Shown here one piece after another: positions 7,741 through 14,959 of a DNA stretch of 38,691 nt (position 1 is the first letter of the stretch; every line of letters begins with the position of its first letter). The notes below the pieces were generated by a model. It was not told where the DNA came from. It worked only from the letters and a program-made list of their open reading frames with translations, and ran no database searches. Origin of the DNA: Verrucomicrobiota bacterium (GTDB taxonomy: Bacteria > Verrucomicrobiota > Verrucomicrobiia > Opitutales > Opitutaceae); assembly GCA_019136515.1 (NCBI GenBank), contig JAGVUB010000001.1, positions 1-38,691 of the forward strand. Reading direction: 5' to 3'. Position numbers and translations under genes: made by a program.

Positions 7741-8682
7741 AAGAGGAAGAGAGCTGGGGGCGGGGGGATCGCCGGCGGCCGGAGGCGGCGGGAGGGTGTA
7801 TCCAAAGAGCGCGAGCTTGGCGCGGAGGACGGTGTCGAGGCGGGGTTTGTCGGCAGGGTAGAGCGAGATCAGCCGTTTGCCCTCCTGCTGGTAGAGCTGC
7901 TGCTTTTTGAGCATGCCGATCTTGTAGTCGGCGGTATCCATGCCCCAGTACTCGAGGTAAAGGTCGAGCTCGGGCAGGTAGAAATCGGGGCGGATGGCGT
8001 GGCCGGCAAGGATGCGAAAGCGCTCGTCGTAGCGGTAGGCGATGCGGTGGGCGGCGAGCCAGTCGGCGATGAGTCGTTCGCCGTCGGACTGCACGAGGGT
8101 GCCGGCCCGGGCGACGATGGTCTTGTGGAGTTCGACCTTGGTGTCGAAGTTGCGCCGGTCGAGGAAGACCTCGTCGAAGCAGCGGTCGCAGAAGGTGCGT
8201 TGGAAGGCTTGGTGGCTGCGGGTATGCTCTTCGGCGGTGACCAACCGGCCGCAACGCGAGCAGCGATGTTGGGCGCCGGCCTCGAGCAGGCGGACGGCTT
8301 CGCGGATTGCCTCGGCGGCGGAATGGGCGGTGCGGCGGACGTAGTCTTTGGCGGTGTCGTTGGCAGCGAGATCGTCGAGGTCGTGGAGATGGTCGCGGGC
8401 GGCGGCGCCGTAGCACTTGAGGGCTTTGAGCGCGTATTGCCGAACCTGGGGATGCGGGTCGCGCAGCGCGACCGGGGCGAGGGCGTGGACCGCGGCCGAA
8501 GGATTGGCGCCGAAGGCCGCGAGCTTGCCGATTGCCGAGGCGGCGAGCCGACGGAGCTCATCGGAGGGCAGGGCGAGGAGGCTGACGAGTTCTGCCAAGG
8601 CGGCCGGATCGGTGCCGCGACCGAGCTCCAGTGCGCGTTGCACGCTCTGATGGTGGAGATTTCGGTCCATGTTGGCGTTCAT
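7678..8682 (-). CDS. HEAT-repeat, zinc-ribbon and PD-(D/E)XK-like nuclease protein
   Basis: A protein of 334 aa (an ATG at 8670 is an alternative start). Residues about 10-130 are HEAT-like helical repeats (ELRRLAASAIGKLAAFG, HPQVRQYALKALKCYG). Residues 141-168 hold a CxxC...CxxC zinc ribbon (C141, C144, C165, C168). Residues about 198-297 look like a restriction-endonuclease fold: SDGERLIADWL (E202), then RPDFYLPELDLYLEYWG with D233 and E244, then KIGMLKKQQLYQQEGKRLISLYP. The usual ExK lysine is not obvious and may be displaced. The tail is Pro-rich and repeated. The family is unnamed to me; DNA cleavage is inferred from the fold pattern. It is the first gene before cas3, on the same strand with a 146-bp gap, so it may share its transcript and act in defence. 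Confidence 0.7.
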   Translation of the reverse strand: MNANMDRNLHHQSVQRALELGRGTDPAALAELVSLLALPSDELRRLAASAIGKLAAFGANPSAAVHALAPVALRDPHPQVRQYALKALKCYGAAARDHLHDLDDLAANDTAKDYVRRTAHSAAEAIREAVRLLEAGAQHRCSRCGRLVTAEEHTRSHQAFQRTFCDRCFDEVFLDRRNFDTKVELHKTIVARAGTLVQSDGERLIADWLAAHRIAYRYDERFRILAGHAIRPDFYLPELDLYLEYWGMDTADYKIGMLKKQQLYQQEGKRLISLYPADKPRLDTVLRAKLALFGYTLPPPPAAGDPPAPSSLPLPAPSVGHASPPQTPGVGERQ

Positions 8683-8904
8683 GGTGCGGAGGCGAGCGGG
8701 AGAGAGTCAGCTCAGGGTCTGGAGGTGGCGGGCGAGCCGTCGGGCCGGGTGGCGGTGTGGGCGTGGTGGATCATGCGCGGGAGGGCGGCTTTACGCGCAT
8801 GATGGTACCGGAGGGGGTGGGACAACGGCGGACCGAGGCGGAAGATTCCTTCCGGATCGGAACGGGGCGGCGCTCCGGGGATGCGGCGGTGGGCTGGGGT
8901 GCGC

Positions 8905-8918
8905 GCATGGCGCCATGC
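8905..8918. promoter_or_regulatory. 14-bp perfect palindrome, possible operator
   Basis: GCATGGCGCCATGC reads the same on both strands, and ATGCATGC follows immediately. It lies about 220 bp upstream of the HEAT/nuclease start. An operator role is speculative. Confidence 0.3.
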
Positions 8919-8968
8919 ATGCACCGAGGTCCGCCAGCTGGCAACGGAGAATCCGATACGAAGCCGAA

Positions 8969-8991
8969 CGGTCGCGATGTTCGCGCGACCG
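8969..8991 (-). terminator. Hairpin downstream of the class I methyltransferase gene
   Basis: 8-bp perfect stem (CGGTCGCG at 8969-8976, CGCGACCG at 8984-8991) with a 7-nt loop, 55 bp past the methyltransferase stop. There is no U-run, so Rho-independent termination is doubtful. Confidence 0.3.
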
Positions 8992-9045
8992 GACGACCCC
9001 GCCGGATGTCGCGGCGGTGTGGCGACCGCAGCGTTGGGCGGATCG

Positions 9046-9969
9046 TCAGCGCGCGGGGGTGCGCACCAGCCAGAAACGGCAGTTGTCCGAGAAATCCTGC
9101 ACGGCGCGGGACTCGCGGACGAGGTCGCTGCGCATCACGTCGTATTCATGGATCCAGCCGGTGGCGGTGAGCTCGGCGAGCATCTCGTCGCGGCTGGGCA
9201 GGTGCATGAAGGTGCGGCCGTGCTCGTGCTCGAAATAGCGGTCGCCGTACTCGTGCAGGCGCGGGTCCTGCGTGCCGGCCGCCCAGCGCTTCGCCTCGGC
9301 GCGCCAGAGGTGGAGCTCGTCGGGCTCGTCGCGGTCGTGCGTGGTGAACAGGAACGGCGCGCCGGGGGCGAGCACCGCGGCGAGGTTGCGCAGCGCGGCC
9401 CGGCGGGCGCGGCGCGTGGGGATCTGCATCAGGCCGTTGAAGAGGAAGAGGGCGCCGGAGAACGGTGGGCGGTGGGCGGTGGACGGTGACCGGTGGACGT
9501 TCTGCTGTTCAGCAGAATCTCCGGCACGTTGTGCCTCCGAGTGGCCGGTGGGCGTTCTGCGGGTCAGCAGAATCTCCGGCGCGTCGGGCCTACGGGTGGG
9601 CGGCGGGGCGGGCGGGCGCAGGGCGCGGAGCTGGGCGGGCTTGGTGGCGTCGGCGTGGAGGAAACGGATACCGGTGGCGCCGCGCTGGGCGGCGAGGTCG
9701 CGGGCCTGCTCGACGAGTTCCTCGGCGAAGTCGAAGGCGGTGAGCTCGCGGTAGCCGAGTTCCCACAGCCCGAGCGTGGCGCGGCCGGCGCCGCAGCCGG
9801 CCTCGAGCAACGGGGCGTGCCGGTCGGGGAAGAAGCGCTCGATGAGCTGGCGCTCCGAGGCCCAGAGCCCGAGGCGGTGCGCGGCGCGCGTGTAGTGCAC
9901 GACCGCCTCCACGGCGTTGAAGTCGGCCCGGACGATGGCGCCTGAGATGGGGGCTACCGCTTTTGCCAT
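9046..9969 (-). CDS. Class I SAM-dependent methyltransferase with a repeat-derived insert
   Basis: A protein of 307 aa from the ATG at 9969 (MAKAVAPISG); the start overlaps the end of the upstream RsmB-type gene by 16 bp. The SAM-binding motif I is LLEAGCGAGR (about residues 54-63), with an acidic residue at the end of strand 2 (TAFDFAE) and HADATK as motif III. Strand 4 (ALFLFNGLMQIP) begins at about residue 173. Residues 119-171 between these are a low-complexity, Pro/Arg/Thr-rich insert encoded by tandem repeats at 9457-9615. The C-terminal half (HDRDEPDE, HGRTFMHLPSRDEML) follows the small-molecule methyltransferase pattern. The substrate is unknown. The insert lies in the loop before strand 4, which may explain how it is tolerated. 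Confidence 0.8.
   Translation of the reverse strand: MAKAVAPISGAIVRADFNAVEAVVHYTRAAHRLGLWASERQLIERFFPDRHAPLLEAGCGAGRATLGLWELGYRELTAFDFAEELVEQARDLAAQRGATGIRFLHADATKPAQLRALRPPAPPPTRRPDAPEILLTRRTPTGHSEAQRAGDSAEQQNVHRSPSTAHRPPFSGALFLFNGLMQIPTRRARRAALRNLAAVLAPGAPFLFTTHDRDEPDELHLWRAEAKRWAAGTQDPRLHEYGDRYFEHEHGRTFMHLPSRDEMLAELTATGWIHEYDVMRSDLVRESRAVQDFSDNCRFWLVRTPAR
9457..9615. repeat. Tandem and palindromic repeats inside the methyltransferase gene
   Basis: A unit of about 50 bp beginning GTTCTGC is repeated in tandem (9499-9553 and 9554 to about 9602), each copy containing CAGCAGAATCTCCGGC. The first copy has a perfect hairpin, TTCTGCTG (9500-9507) with CAGCAGAA (9510-9517). To its left, 9457-9498 is a run of GGTGGGCGGTGG-like units. 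Confidence 0.8.
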
Positions 9970-11180
9970 GCCGCGACGAACATGCCGTTGGCGTGGAGCT
10001 CCTGGGGCCAGAGGGTGAGGCCGGTGGCCGGTGAGCTGTCGACGGTGGCCGGTGGGCGGTTGTCGGTTGCCGGTTGTCGGTTGTCGGTGGCCGGTGGGCG
10101 GTCGGCAGTGGAGGAGTCGGGCAACGGGAGCGGAGTGAGCTCGGGGTGGGCGGCGGTGAAGGCCTCGGCCACGCCGGTGGTCTCGCGACGCGCGAGCGTG
10201 CAGACCGCGTAGATCAGGCGGCCGCCGGGCTTGAGCGAGCCGGCCACCTTGTCGAGGAGACCGCGTTGCACGACGGCCAGTTCCTCGACGTCGTTGAGCG
10301 TGGTGGTCCATCGGGCGTCGGGGTTGCGGGCCCAGGTGCCGAGGCCGGAGCACGGGGCGTCGACGAGGATGCCGTCGAACTTCGTCTTGGTGGGCAGGTG
10401 GTCGGGCGTCTCCCAGGGGGCGAGGCGGTAGTTGTAAAGTTGGGCGCGGCTGAAGCGGCGCTTGAGGTTGTCGAGGCGGCGGTGCGAGCGGTCGCTGCAC
10501 CAGAGCGTGCCCTTGTTGGCCATCTGGTCGGCGAGGTGGAGCGACTTGCCGCCTTCGCCGGCGCAGACGTCCCACCAGGTCTCGCCGGGTTGGGGCGCGC
10601 AGAGGCTGCCGACGATCTGCGAGGCGAGATCCTGGATCTCGAACGCGCCGGCGTTGAAGGGCTCGGAAACGTAGAGGTCGGCGGAGCCGGTGTAGCGCAG
10701 GGCGTCGGGGGCGAGCGGATGCGCGGCGGCTTCGCAGCGGCCGAGGGTCTGCGCGAGGGCGGCGGCGCGGCCGGGGCGGGCGCGCAGCCAGAGCGGCGGG
10801 CGGGTCTGGAGCGAGCGCAACCAGGCGAACTTGCGGCTCTCGGCGGTGGCGGCGTCGGGCCCGAAGTCGAGCTCGGGCCAGATCCACTCGGGCACGGCGA
10901 GGGCGGCGAGCGCCTGGTCCTTGATGCTGCGCGGGTCCTGCGCGAAACGCTCCTGGAGCTTGGCGGCGGCCTCGATCTGCACGGGCAGCCGGCCCGCCTC
11001 GAGCCAGCGTTGCCAGCGGAAATAGGCGAAGACGGCGCGCGTGAGCTTTTCGCGGCCGGGTTGCGGGAAATGCGGGTGGCGGCGCATGAAGTCGCGCAGC
11101 GCCTCGTCGGCGTTCATGCCGTCGCGCCAGCGGCGGACGGCTTCGGCGGCGTAGTTGTAGAGAGCGGCGGGTGCGGACAT
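9954..11180 (-). CDS. RsmB/NSUN-family RNA (cytosine-C5) methyltransferase
   Basis: A protein of 408 aa from the ATG at 11180 (MSAPAALYNYAAEA); the frame is open upstream but that part is low-complexity and unlike the family. It has an N-terminal helical NusB-like region, then the RsmB-type catalytic domain: FEIQDLASQIV (180-190), SAM motif VCAGEGGKSLHLA (205-217), motif IV DAPCSGLG (274-281, C277) and motif VI YAVCTLARRE (324-333, C327). The two cysteines are the enzyme's expected catalytic and product-release pair. Residues 356-386 are a TDNRPPAT-type insert from short tandem repeats. It probably methylates rRNA; which cytosine cannot be told. It overlaps the next gene by 16 bp. Confidence 0.9.
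   Translation of the reverse strand: MSAPAALYNYAAEAVRRWRDGMNADEALRDFMRRHPHFPQPGREKLTRAVFAYFRWQRWLEAGRLPVQIEAAAKLQERFAQDPRSIKDQALAALAVPEWIWPELDFGPDAATAESRKFAWLRSLQTRPPLWLRARPGRAAALAQTLGRCEAAAHPLAPDALRYTGSADLYVSEPFNAGAFEIQDLASQIVGSLCAPQPGETWWDVCAGEGGKSLHLADQMANKGTLWCSDRSHRRLDNLKRRFSRAQLYNYRLAPWETPDHLPTKTKFDGILVDAPCSGLGTWARNPDARWTTTLNDVEELAVVQRGLLDKVAGSLKPGGRLIYAVCTLARRETTGVAEAFTAAHPELTPLPLPDSSTADRPPATDNRQPATDNRPPATVDSSPATGLTLWPQELHANGMFVAAWQKR
10023..10115. repeat. CGGTTGTCGGTTGCC-type tandem repeat inside the RsmB-type gene
   Basis: Short degenerate units of GCCGGT, GGGCGGT and TGTCGGT recur, encoding DNRQPATDNRPPAT-like peptide near the C-terminus. The neighbouring methyltransferase gene carries related GGTGGGCGG units at 9457-9498. 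Confidence 0.75.
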
Positions 11181-11316
11181 CGGTGGAGGAGTGACCTCAA
11201 CGTGGGCGAGGGCGGAGGGCGAGGCAATGCGCGGTTGGGGGCTCGCGTGAAATGAAGCGCGCGGCCGGGCGCGGCGCGGGCCGGGCGGTGTGGGGAGCGG
11301 CGGAGGTTGGCGCCGG

Positions 11317-11883
11317 TCAGCCGAGGTCCAGCCAGGCCCGCCCGATGCCGACGAGCAGGCCGCAGAGGTGGGATTCCCACGAGGTGCTGCCGCGCACGGG
11401 CGCCACGCCCGCAAGCATGCCGCCGTAGAAGAGCAGCACGCCGCCCCCGATGAGCAGATCGGGCGTGGTCCGCGTGAACCACGCAACGGCGACGAGGTAG
11501 CCGAGGAAACCGAAGATCACGCCGCTCATGCCGAGGTGCGCGGCCTTGCGGGCCAGGAGCCAGACGAGCCCGCCGGTGGCGAGCGCGATGGTGCCGGCAA
11601 TCTCGATGAAGCGGGCCTCGTGGCGGTGCAGCACGAGGTAGCCGAGCCCGACGAAGGGCGGCAGATTGGCGAGCAGATGCGCGGCGTTGGCGTGGAGGAA
11701 CGGTGCGGCGACGAGCCCGACCAGACCGGCGCCGGTGCGCGGCACGACGCTCAGGCGCTGCGCGGCGCCCGACCAGACCGCGACCAGGATGGTGCCGAGG
11801 ACCATCGCCGCCGCGGGCCAGGAGAGAAAGATCCACGGTGTTTCCGTGTAGAGCTTGGTGAGGAAGGCGAGGGCGGCGTCCAT
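11317..11883 (-). CDS. Rhomboid-family intramembrane serine protease
   Basis: A protein of 188 aa with about six hydrophobic segments. The conserved elements are HANAAHLLANLPPF (64-77), the nucleophile motif GMSGVIFG (118-125, Ser120) and the catalytic histidine in SHLCGLLVG (His172). Rhomboids cut membrane proteins within or next to a membrane segment. The length is close to the minimal six-helix bacterial form. HLCG replaces the usual HLGG, a modest departure. The substrate is unknown. It stands alone between the RsmB-type gene and the NTF2-like gene, all on the minus strand. Confidence 0.88.
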   Translation of the reverse strand: MDAALAFLTKLYTETPWIFLSWPAAAMVLGTILVAVWSGAAQRLSVVPRTGAGLVGLVAAPFLHANAAHLLANLPPFVGLGYLVLHRHEARFIEIAGTIALATGGLVWLLARKAAHLGMSGVIFGFLGYLVAVAWFTRTTPDLLIGGGVLLFYGGMLAGVAPVRGSTSWESHLCGLLVGIGRAWLDLG

Positions 11884-11917
11884 GGAGTGGCGACGAGGGA
11901 GGAGTGCGGGGCGGCGT

Positions 11918-12304
11918 TCAGACGGGTCGCGGAGTCACGGCGGCGGCGAGGAGCTGCCAGTGGGCGTCGCGCCAGACCCATACATCGAGGAAACGACCGG
12001 CGCCATCGACGGTGCGGTCGCCGAGACGCACGCGCCACTGCGAGTTGCCGCCGACCAGCGCCGTGTCGCCCGAGAGGTGGAACGATTCGGAGTCGGTCTC
12101 GAGCGACTCGAAACACAGGCCCGCGGCGGTGAAACTAGCGATGAACGAGTCGCGCGTGGTCGGCCGGCCCGTGTGATCGTGGCCGGCGAACTCCGGCGCG
12201 AGCAGATGTGTTAGCAAAGTGGAGTCGCCGGTGCGTTCGGCGGCGGTGAGCTGCTGCTCGGCCGCGCGCAGCAGCGACTCGCGGTCTGGTGGACTGGCTG
12301 GCAT
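11918..12304 (-). CDS. NTF2-like (DUF4440/SnoaL-type) protein
   Basis: A protein of 128 aa from MPASPPDRES (an ATG three codons upstream is equally possible). The pattern fits DUF4440: LLRAAEQQLTAAERTGDSTLLTHLLAPEF, then TTRDSFIASF, and late strands FLDVWVWRDAHWQLLAAAVT (about 105-124). These small cone-shaped proteins bind or convert small molecules; the function here is unknown. It lies 34 bp before the rhomboid gene on the same strand. Confidence 0.8.
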   Translation of the reverse strand: MPASPPDRESLLRAAEQQLTAAERTGDSTLLTHLLAPEFAGHDHTGRPTTRDSFIASFTAAGLCFESLETDSESFHLSGDTALVGGNSQWRVRLGDRTVDGAGRFLDVWVWRDAHWQLLAAAVTPRPV

Positions 12305-12367
12305 CGCGCCCATCCTTGCCGGCCACGCCGCCGGGAAAAGCCCGGAATCCGGTTCCGCGCGACCGGC

Positions 12368-12388
12368 GCCAGCCCCAAGTTGGCTGGC
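12368..12388. other. Small hairpin in the divergent spacer before tex
   Basis: A perfect 7-bp stem GCCAGCC/GGCTGGC with loop CCAAGTT lies between the NTF2-like gene (minus) and tex (plus). It could be part of either gene's leader; no function is evident. Confidence 0.3.
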
Positions 12389-12480
12389 GGGTCAACTCCT
12401 CCTTCACGCGGAAGTTACGGAAATAGCCCTTGAACGGCCGGCGCGCGGCGTTGCACTCGGCGGCTTCCCAAAACATCTCG

Positions 12481-14853
12481 ATGTCCACGACCGCGGCTCA
12501 GCCGAATCCCGATCACGTGCTCCGCATTGCGCAGGAGCTGAATCTGAAAGTCTTCCAGGTCGCCGCCACGGCGCAGCTCTTCGCCGAGGGCGCCACGGTG
12601 CCGTTCATCGCCCGCTACCGCAAGGAGGCCACCGGCACGATGGACGAGGTGCAGGTGACCGCCGTGCGCGACCGGCTCGAGCAGATGAAGGCCGTCGACG
12701 ACCGCCGCGCCGCGATCGTGTCCTCGCTCAAGGAGCGCAACCTCCTCACGCCCGAACTCGACAACGCCCTCGCCGCCGCCGAGACGCTCACGAAGCTCGA
12801 GGACCTCTACCTGCCGTTCCGCCCGAAGAAGCGCACCCGCGCGACCATCGCCAAGGAGAAGGGCCTCGAACCCCTCGCCGAGCTGCTCTGGGCGCAGGAT
12901 CCCGCGACGGATGCCGAGGCCGCCGCGCAGGAATACGTGGGCCGTGAGTACACGGCCGACGACGGCAAGAACGTGAAGTCGAAGATCGAGAACGTCGCCG
13001 AGGCCCTCGCCGGCGCCCGCGACATCCTCGCCGAGCGGATCAGCGACGACGCCGCGGCGCGCGAGAAGCTCCGCGCGCTCTACCGCGCGCAGGCCGTGAT
13101 CTCCTCGAAGGTCATCATCGGTAAGGAGACCGAGGGCGCGAAGTTCAAGGACTACTTCGAATGGAGCGAGCCGCTCGCCAAGGCGCCCTCGCACCGCGTG
13201 CTGGCGATGCGCCGCGGCGAGAAGGAAGGGTTCCTCATCATGCGCATCCAGCTCCCGGATGAGCTGCTGGCCAACGCCGAGCTCGACCGGATGTTCGTGC
13301 GCGGCACCGGCAGCGCCGCCGCGCAGGTGCGCCTGGCCGCGGCCGACTGCTACAAGCGCCTGCTCTCCGCCGCGATGGAGGGCGAGATGCGCATGGAGTC
13401 GAAGAAGAAGGCCGACGAGGCCGGCATCAAGGTCTTCGCCGACAACCTCCGCGAGCTGCTGCTTGCCTCGCCGCTGGGCCAGAAGGCGGTGCTCGCGATC
13501 GACCCGGGGTTCCGCACCGGCTGCAAGGTCGTGATGCTCGACCGCCAGGGGAAGCTCCTGCACAACGATGTCATCTACCCCGATCGCCACCCGACCGAGG
13601 CGAAGGACAAGCTGCTCGGCTTCGTGAAGCTCTTCCAGATCGAGGCGATCGCGATCGGCAACGGCACCGCCGGCCGCGAGACCGAGGCGTTCGTGCGCGC
13701 GTGCGGCTTGGCGGGCAACATCGCCGTCGTCATGGTCAACGAATCCGGCGCGTCGATCTACTCCGCGAGCGAGGTCGCCCGCGAGGAGTTCCCCGACCAC
13801 GACATCACCGTGCGCGGCGCGGTTTCGATCGGTCGCCGGTTGATGGATCCGCTGGCCGAGCTCGTGAAGCTCGACCCGAAGTCCATCGGCGTGGGCCAGT
13901 ACCAGCACGATGTCGACCAGCCCGCGCTCAAGCGCTCGCTGGACGACGTGGTCGTCTCGAGCGTGAACGGCGTGGGCGTGGAGGTGAACACCGCGTCGAA
14001 GCAGCTGCTGAGCTACGTTTCCGGTCTCAACGCCGCCACCGCCGCCGCCATCGTGGCGCGGCGCAACGAGCAGGGCGCGTTCAAGTCGCGCGCGGAGCTG
14101 CTGGAGGTGCCGCGCCTCGGACCGAAGGCCTTCGAACAGGCCGCCGGCTTCCTGCGTATCCGCGATGCTGCCAACCCGCTCGACGCCTCCGCCGTGCACC
14201 CGGAGAGCTACGCCATCGTCGAGAAGATGGCCGCCGACCTCGGCGTGACCGTGGCCGACCTCGTGCGCGACGGCACGCTGCGCGCCAAGATCAAGCTGGA
14301 GAGCTACGTGACCGAGAAGGTCGGCCTGCCGACGCTCAAGGACATCCTCTCCGAGCTCGCCAAGCCCGGCCGCGACCCGCGCAAGCAGTTCGAGGTTTTC
14401 CAGTTCGACGAGAGCGTGCACAAGCCCGAGGACCTCAAGCCCGGCATGAAGCTGCCCGGTATCGTGACGAACGTGACGGCCTTCGGTGCGTTCGTGGACA
14501 TCGGCGTGCACCAGGACGGGCTCGTCCACGTCTCGCAGCTCGCCGACAGTTTCGTGAAGGATCCCGCCGAGGTCGTGAAGCCGCAGCAGAAGGTGATGGT
14601 GACCGTCACCGAGGTGGATCTGGCTCGCAACCGCATCGCGCTCTCGATGCGCAGCAACCCGCAGATCGGCCCGCGCAATCCGACTGGTGCGGCCGGCTCA
14701 CCCGGCGGTGCGCGCACGAGCCCCGGCGGCGGCAATCGCCCCGGTGGTTTCGGAGGCCCGCGCCCGAGCGGCGGCGGTTTCGGCGGCAAGCCGGCCTCGC
14801 AGCAGTCGCTCACCGGCGACTGGTTCAGCGCGGCGTTGAACAAGAAGAAGTAG
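12481..14853 (+). CDS. tex: Tex-family RNA-binding transcription accessory protein
   Basis: A protein of 790 aa from MSTTAAQPNPDHV; an upstream in-frame ATG at 12430 would add 17 atypical residues. The order of Tex domains is clear. The N-terminal Tex region includes LFAEGATVPFIARYRKEATGTMDE. A YqgF/RNase H-like domain contains VLAIDPGFRTGCKVVMLDRQGKL (about residues 338-360). The helix-hairpin-helix part has VNGVGVEVNTAS and RLGPKAFEQAAGFLRI. An S1 RNA-binding domain near 655-730 contains GIVTNVTAFGAFVDIGVHQDGLVHVSQL in its core. A Gly/Pro-rich tail follows. Tex proteins bind nucleic acid and act in transcription. A strong hairpin terminator follows the stop. Confidence 0.97.
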   Translation: MSTTAAQPNPDHVLRIAQELNLKVFQVAATAQLFAEGATVPFIARYRKEATGTMDEVQVTAVRDRLEQMKAVDDRRAAIVSSLKERNLLTPELDNALAAAETLTKLEDLYLPFRPKKRTRATIAKEKGLEPLAELLWAQDPATDAEAAAQEYVGREYTADDGKNVKSKIENVAEALAGARDILAERISDDAAAREKLRALYRAQAVISSKVIIGKETEGAKFKDYFEWSEPLAKAPSHRVLAMRRGEKEGFLIMRIQLPDELLANAELDRMFVRGTGSAAAQVRLAAADCYKRLLSAAMEGEMRMESKKKADEAGIKVFADNLRELLLASPLGQKAVLAIDPGFRTGCKVVMLDRQGKLLHNDVIYPDRHPTEAKDKLLGFVKLFQIEAIAIGNGTAGRETEAFVRACGLAGNIAVVMVNESGASIYSASEVAREEFPDHDITVRGAVSIGRRLMDPLAELVKLDPKSIGVGQYQHDVDQPALKRSLDDVVVSSVNGVGVEVNTASKQLLSYVSGLNAATAAAIVARRNEQGAFKSRAELLEVPRLGPKAFEQAAGFLRIRDAANPLDASAVHPESYAIVEKMAADLGVTVADLVRDGTLRAKIKLESYVTEKVGLPTLKDILSELAKPGRDPRKQFEVFQFDESVHKPEDLKPGMKLPGIVTNVTAFGAFVDIGVHQDGLVHVSQLADSFVKDPAEVVKPQQKVMVTVTEVDLARNRIALSMRSNPQIGPRNPTGAAGSPGGARTSPGGGNRPGGFGGPRPSGGGFGGKPASQQSLTGDWFSAALNKKK

Positions 14854-14865
14854 GCTCGACCTCGG

Positions 14866-14893
14866 GAGCCGGCCACGTCGAGGCCGGCTCTTT
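14866..14893 (+). terminator. Rho-independent terminator after tex
   Basis: Perfect 9-bp stem GAGCCGGCC (14866-14874) / GGCCGGCTC (14882-14890), 7-nt loop, followed by TTT, 12 bp after the tex stop. Tex and the ABC-F gene converge here. Confidence 0.85.
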
Positions 14894-14902
14894 CCCGTGT
14901 AG

Positions 14903-14922
14903 CGAAACGCATGAGCGTTTCG
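14903..14922. terminator. Second hairpin in the tex/ABC-F convergent spacer
   Basis: Perfect 8-bp stem CGAAACGC / GCGTTTCG with loop ATGA. It lies between the tex terminator and the ABC-F stop and may terminate the minus-strand gene or be a dispersed REP-like element. Confidence 0.55.
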
Positions 14923-14959
14923 ATCGGCCTCGGCCATTCCGCGCGGGCCGCGGCGCGCG

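Larger units (their letters stand above)
8683..9045. other. Intergenic region upstream of the nuclease/CRISPR operon
   Basis: 363 bases without a credible gene. It holds the palindrome at 8905-8918 and a hairpin at 8969-8991. I find no convincing -35/-10 pair for the minus strand, but the promoter of the minus-strand operon should lie here unless it is read through from the methyltransferase genes. Confidence 0.5.

Noticed and set aside
1..8700. A CRISPR array inside the window
   Set aside because: I found no regularly spaced repeats of 28-40 bp with unique spacers. The repeats near the cas genes are irregular and lie in coding sequence.
12361..12480. A minus-strand gene fragment reading PFKGYFRNFRVKEELTR
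   Set aside because: It is short, has no recognisable start or family, and overlaps the tex leader. It could be chance or a relic.
12415..14529. A 704-aa minus-strand open frame opposite tex
   Set aside because: Its Val/Leu/His/Arg-rich composition mirrors tex codons, and tex is unmistakable.
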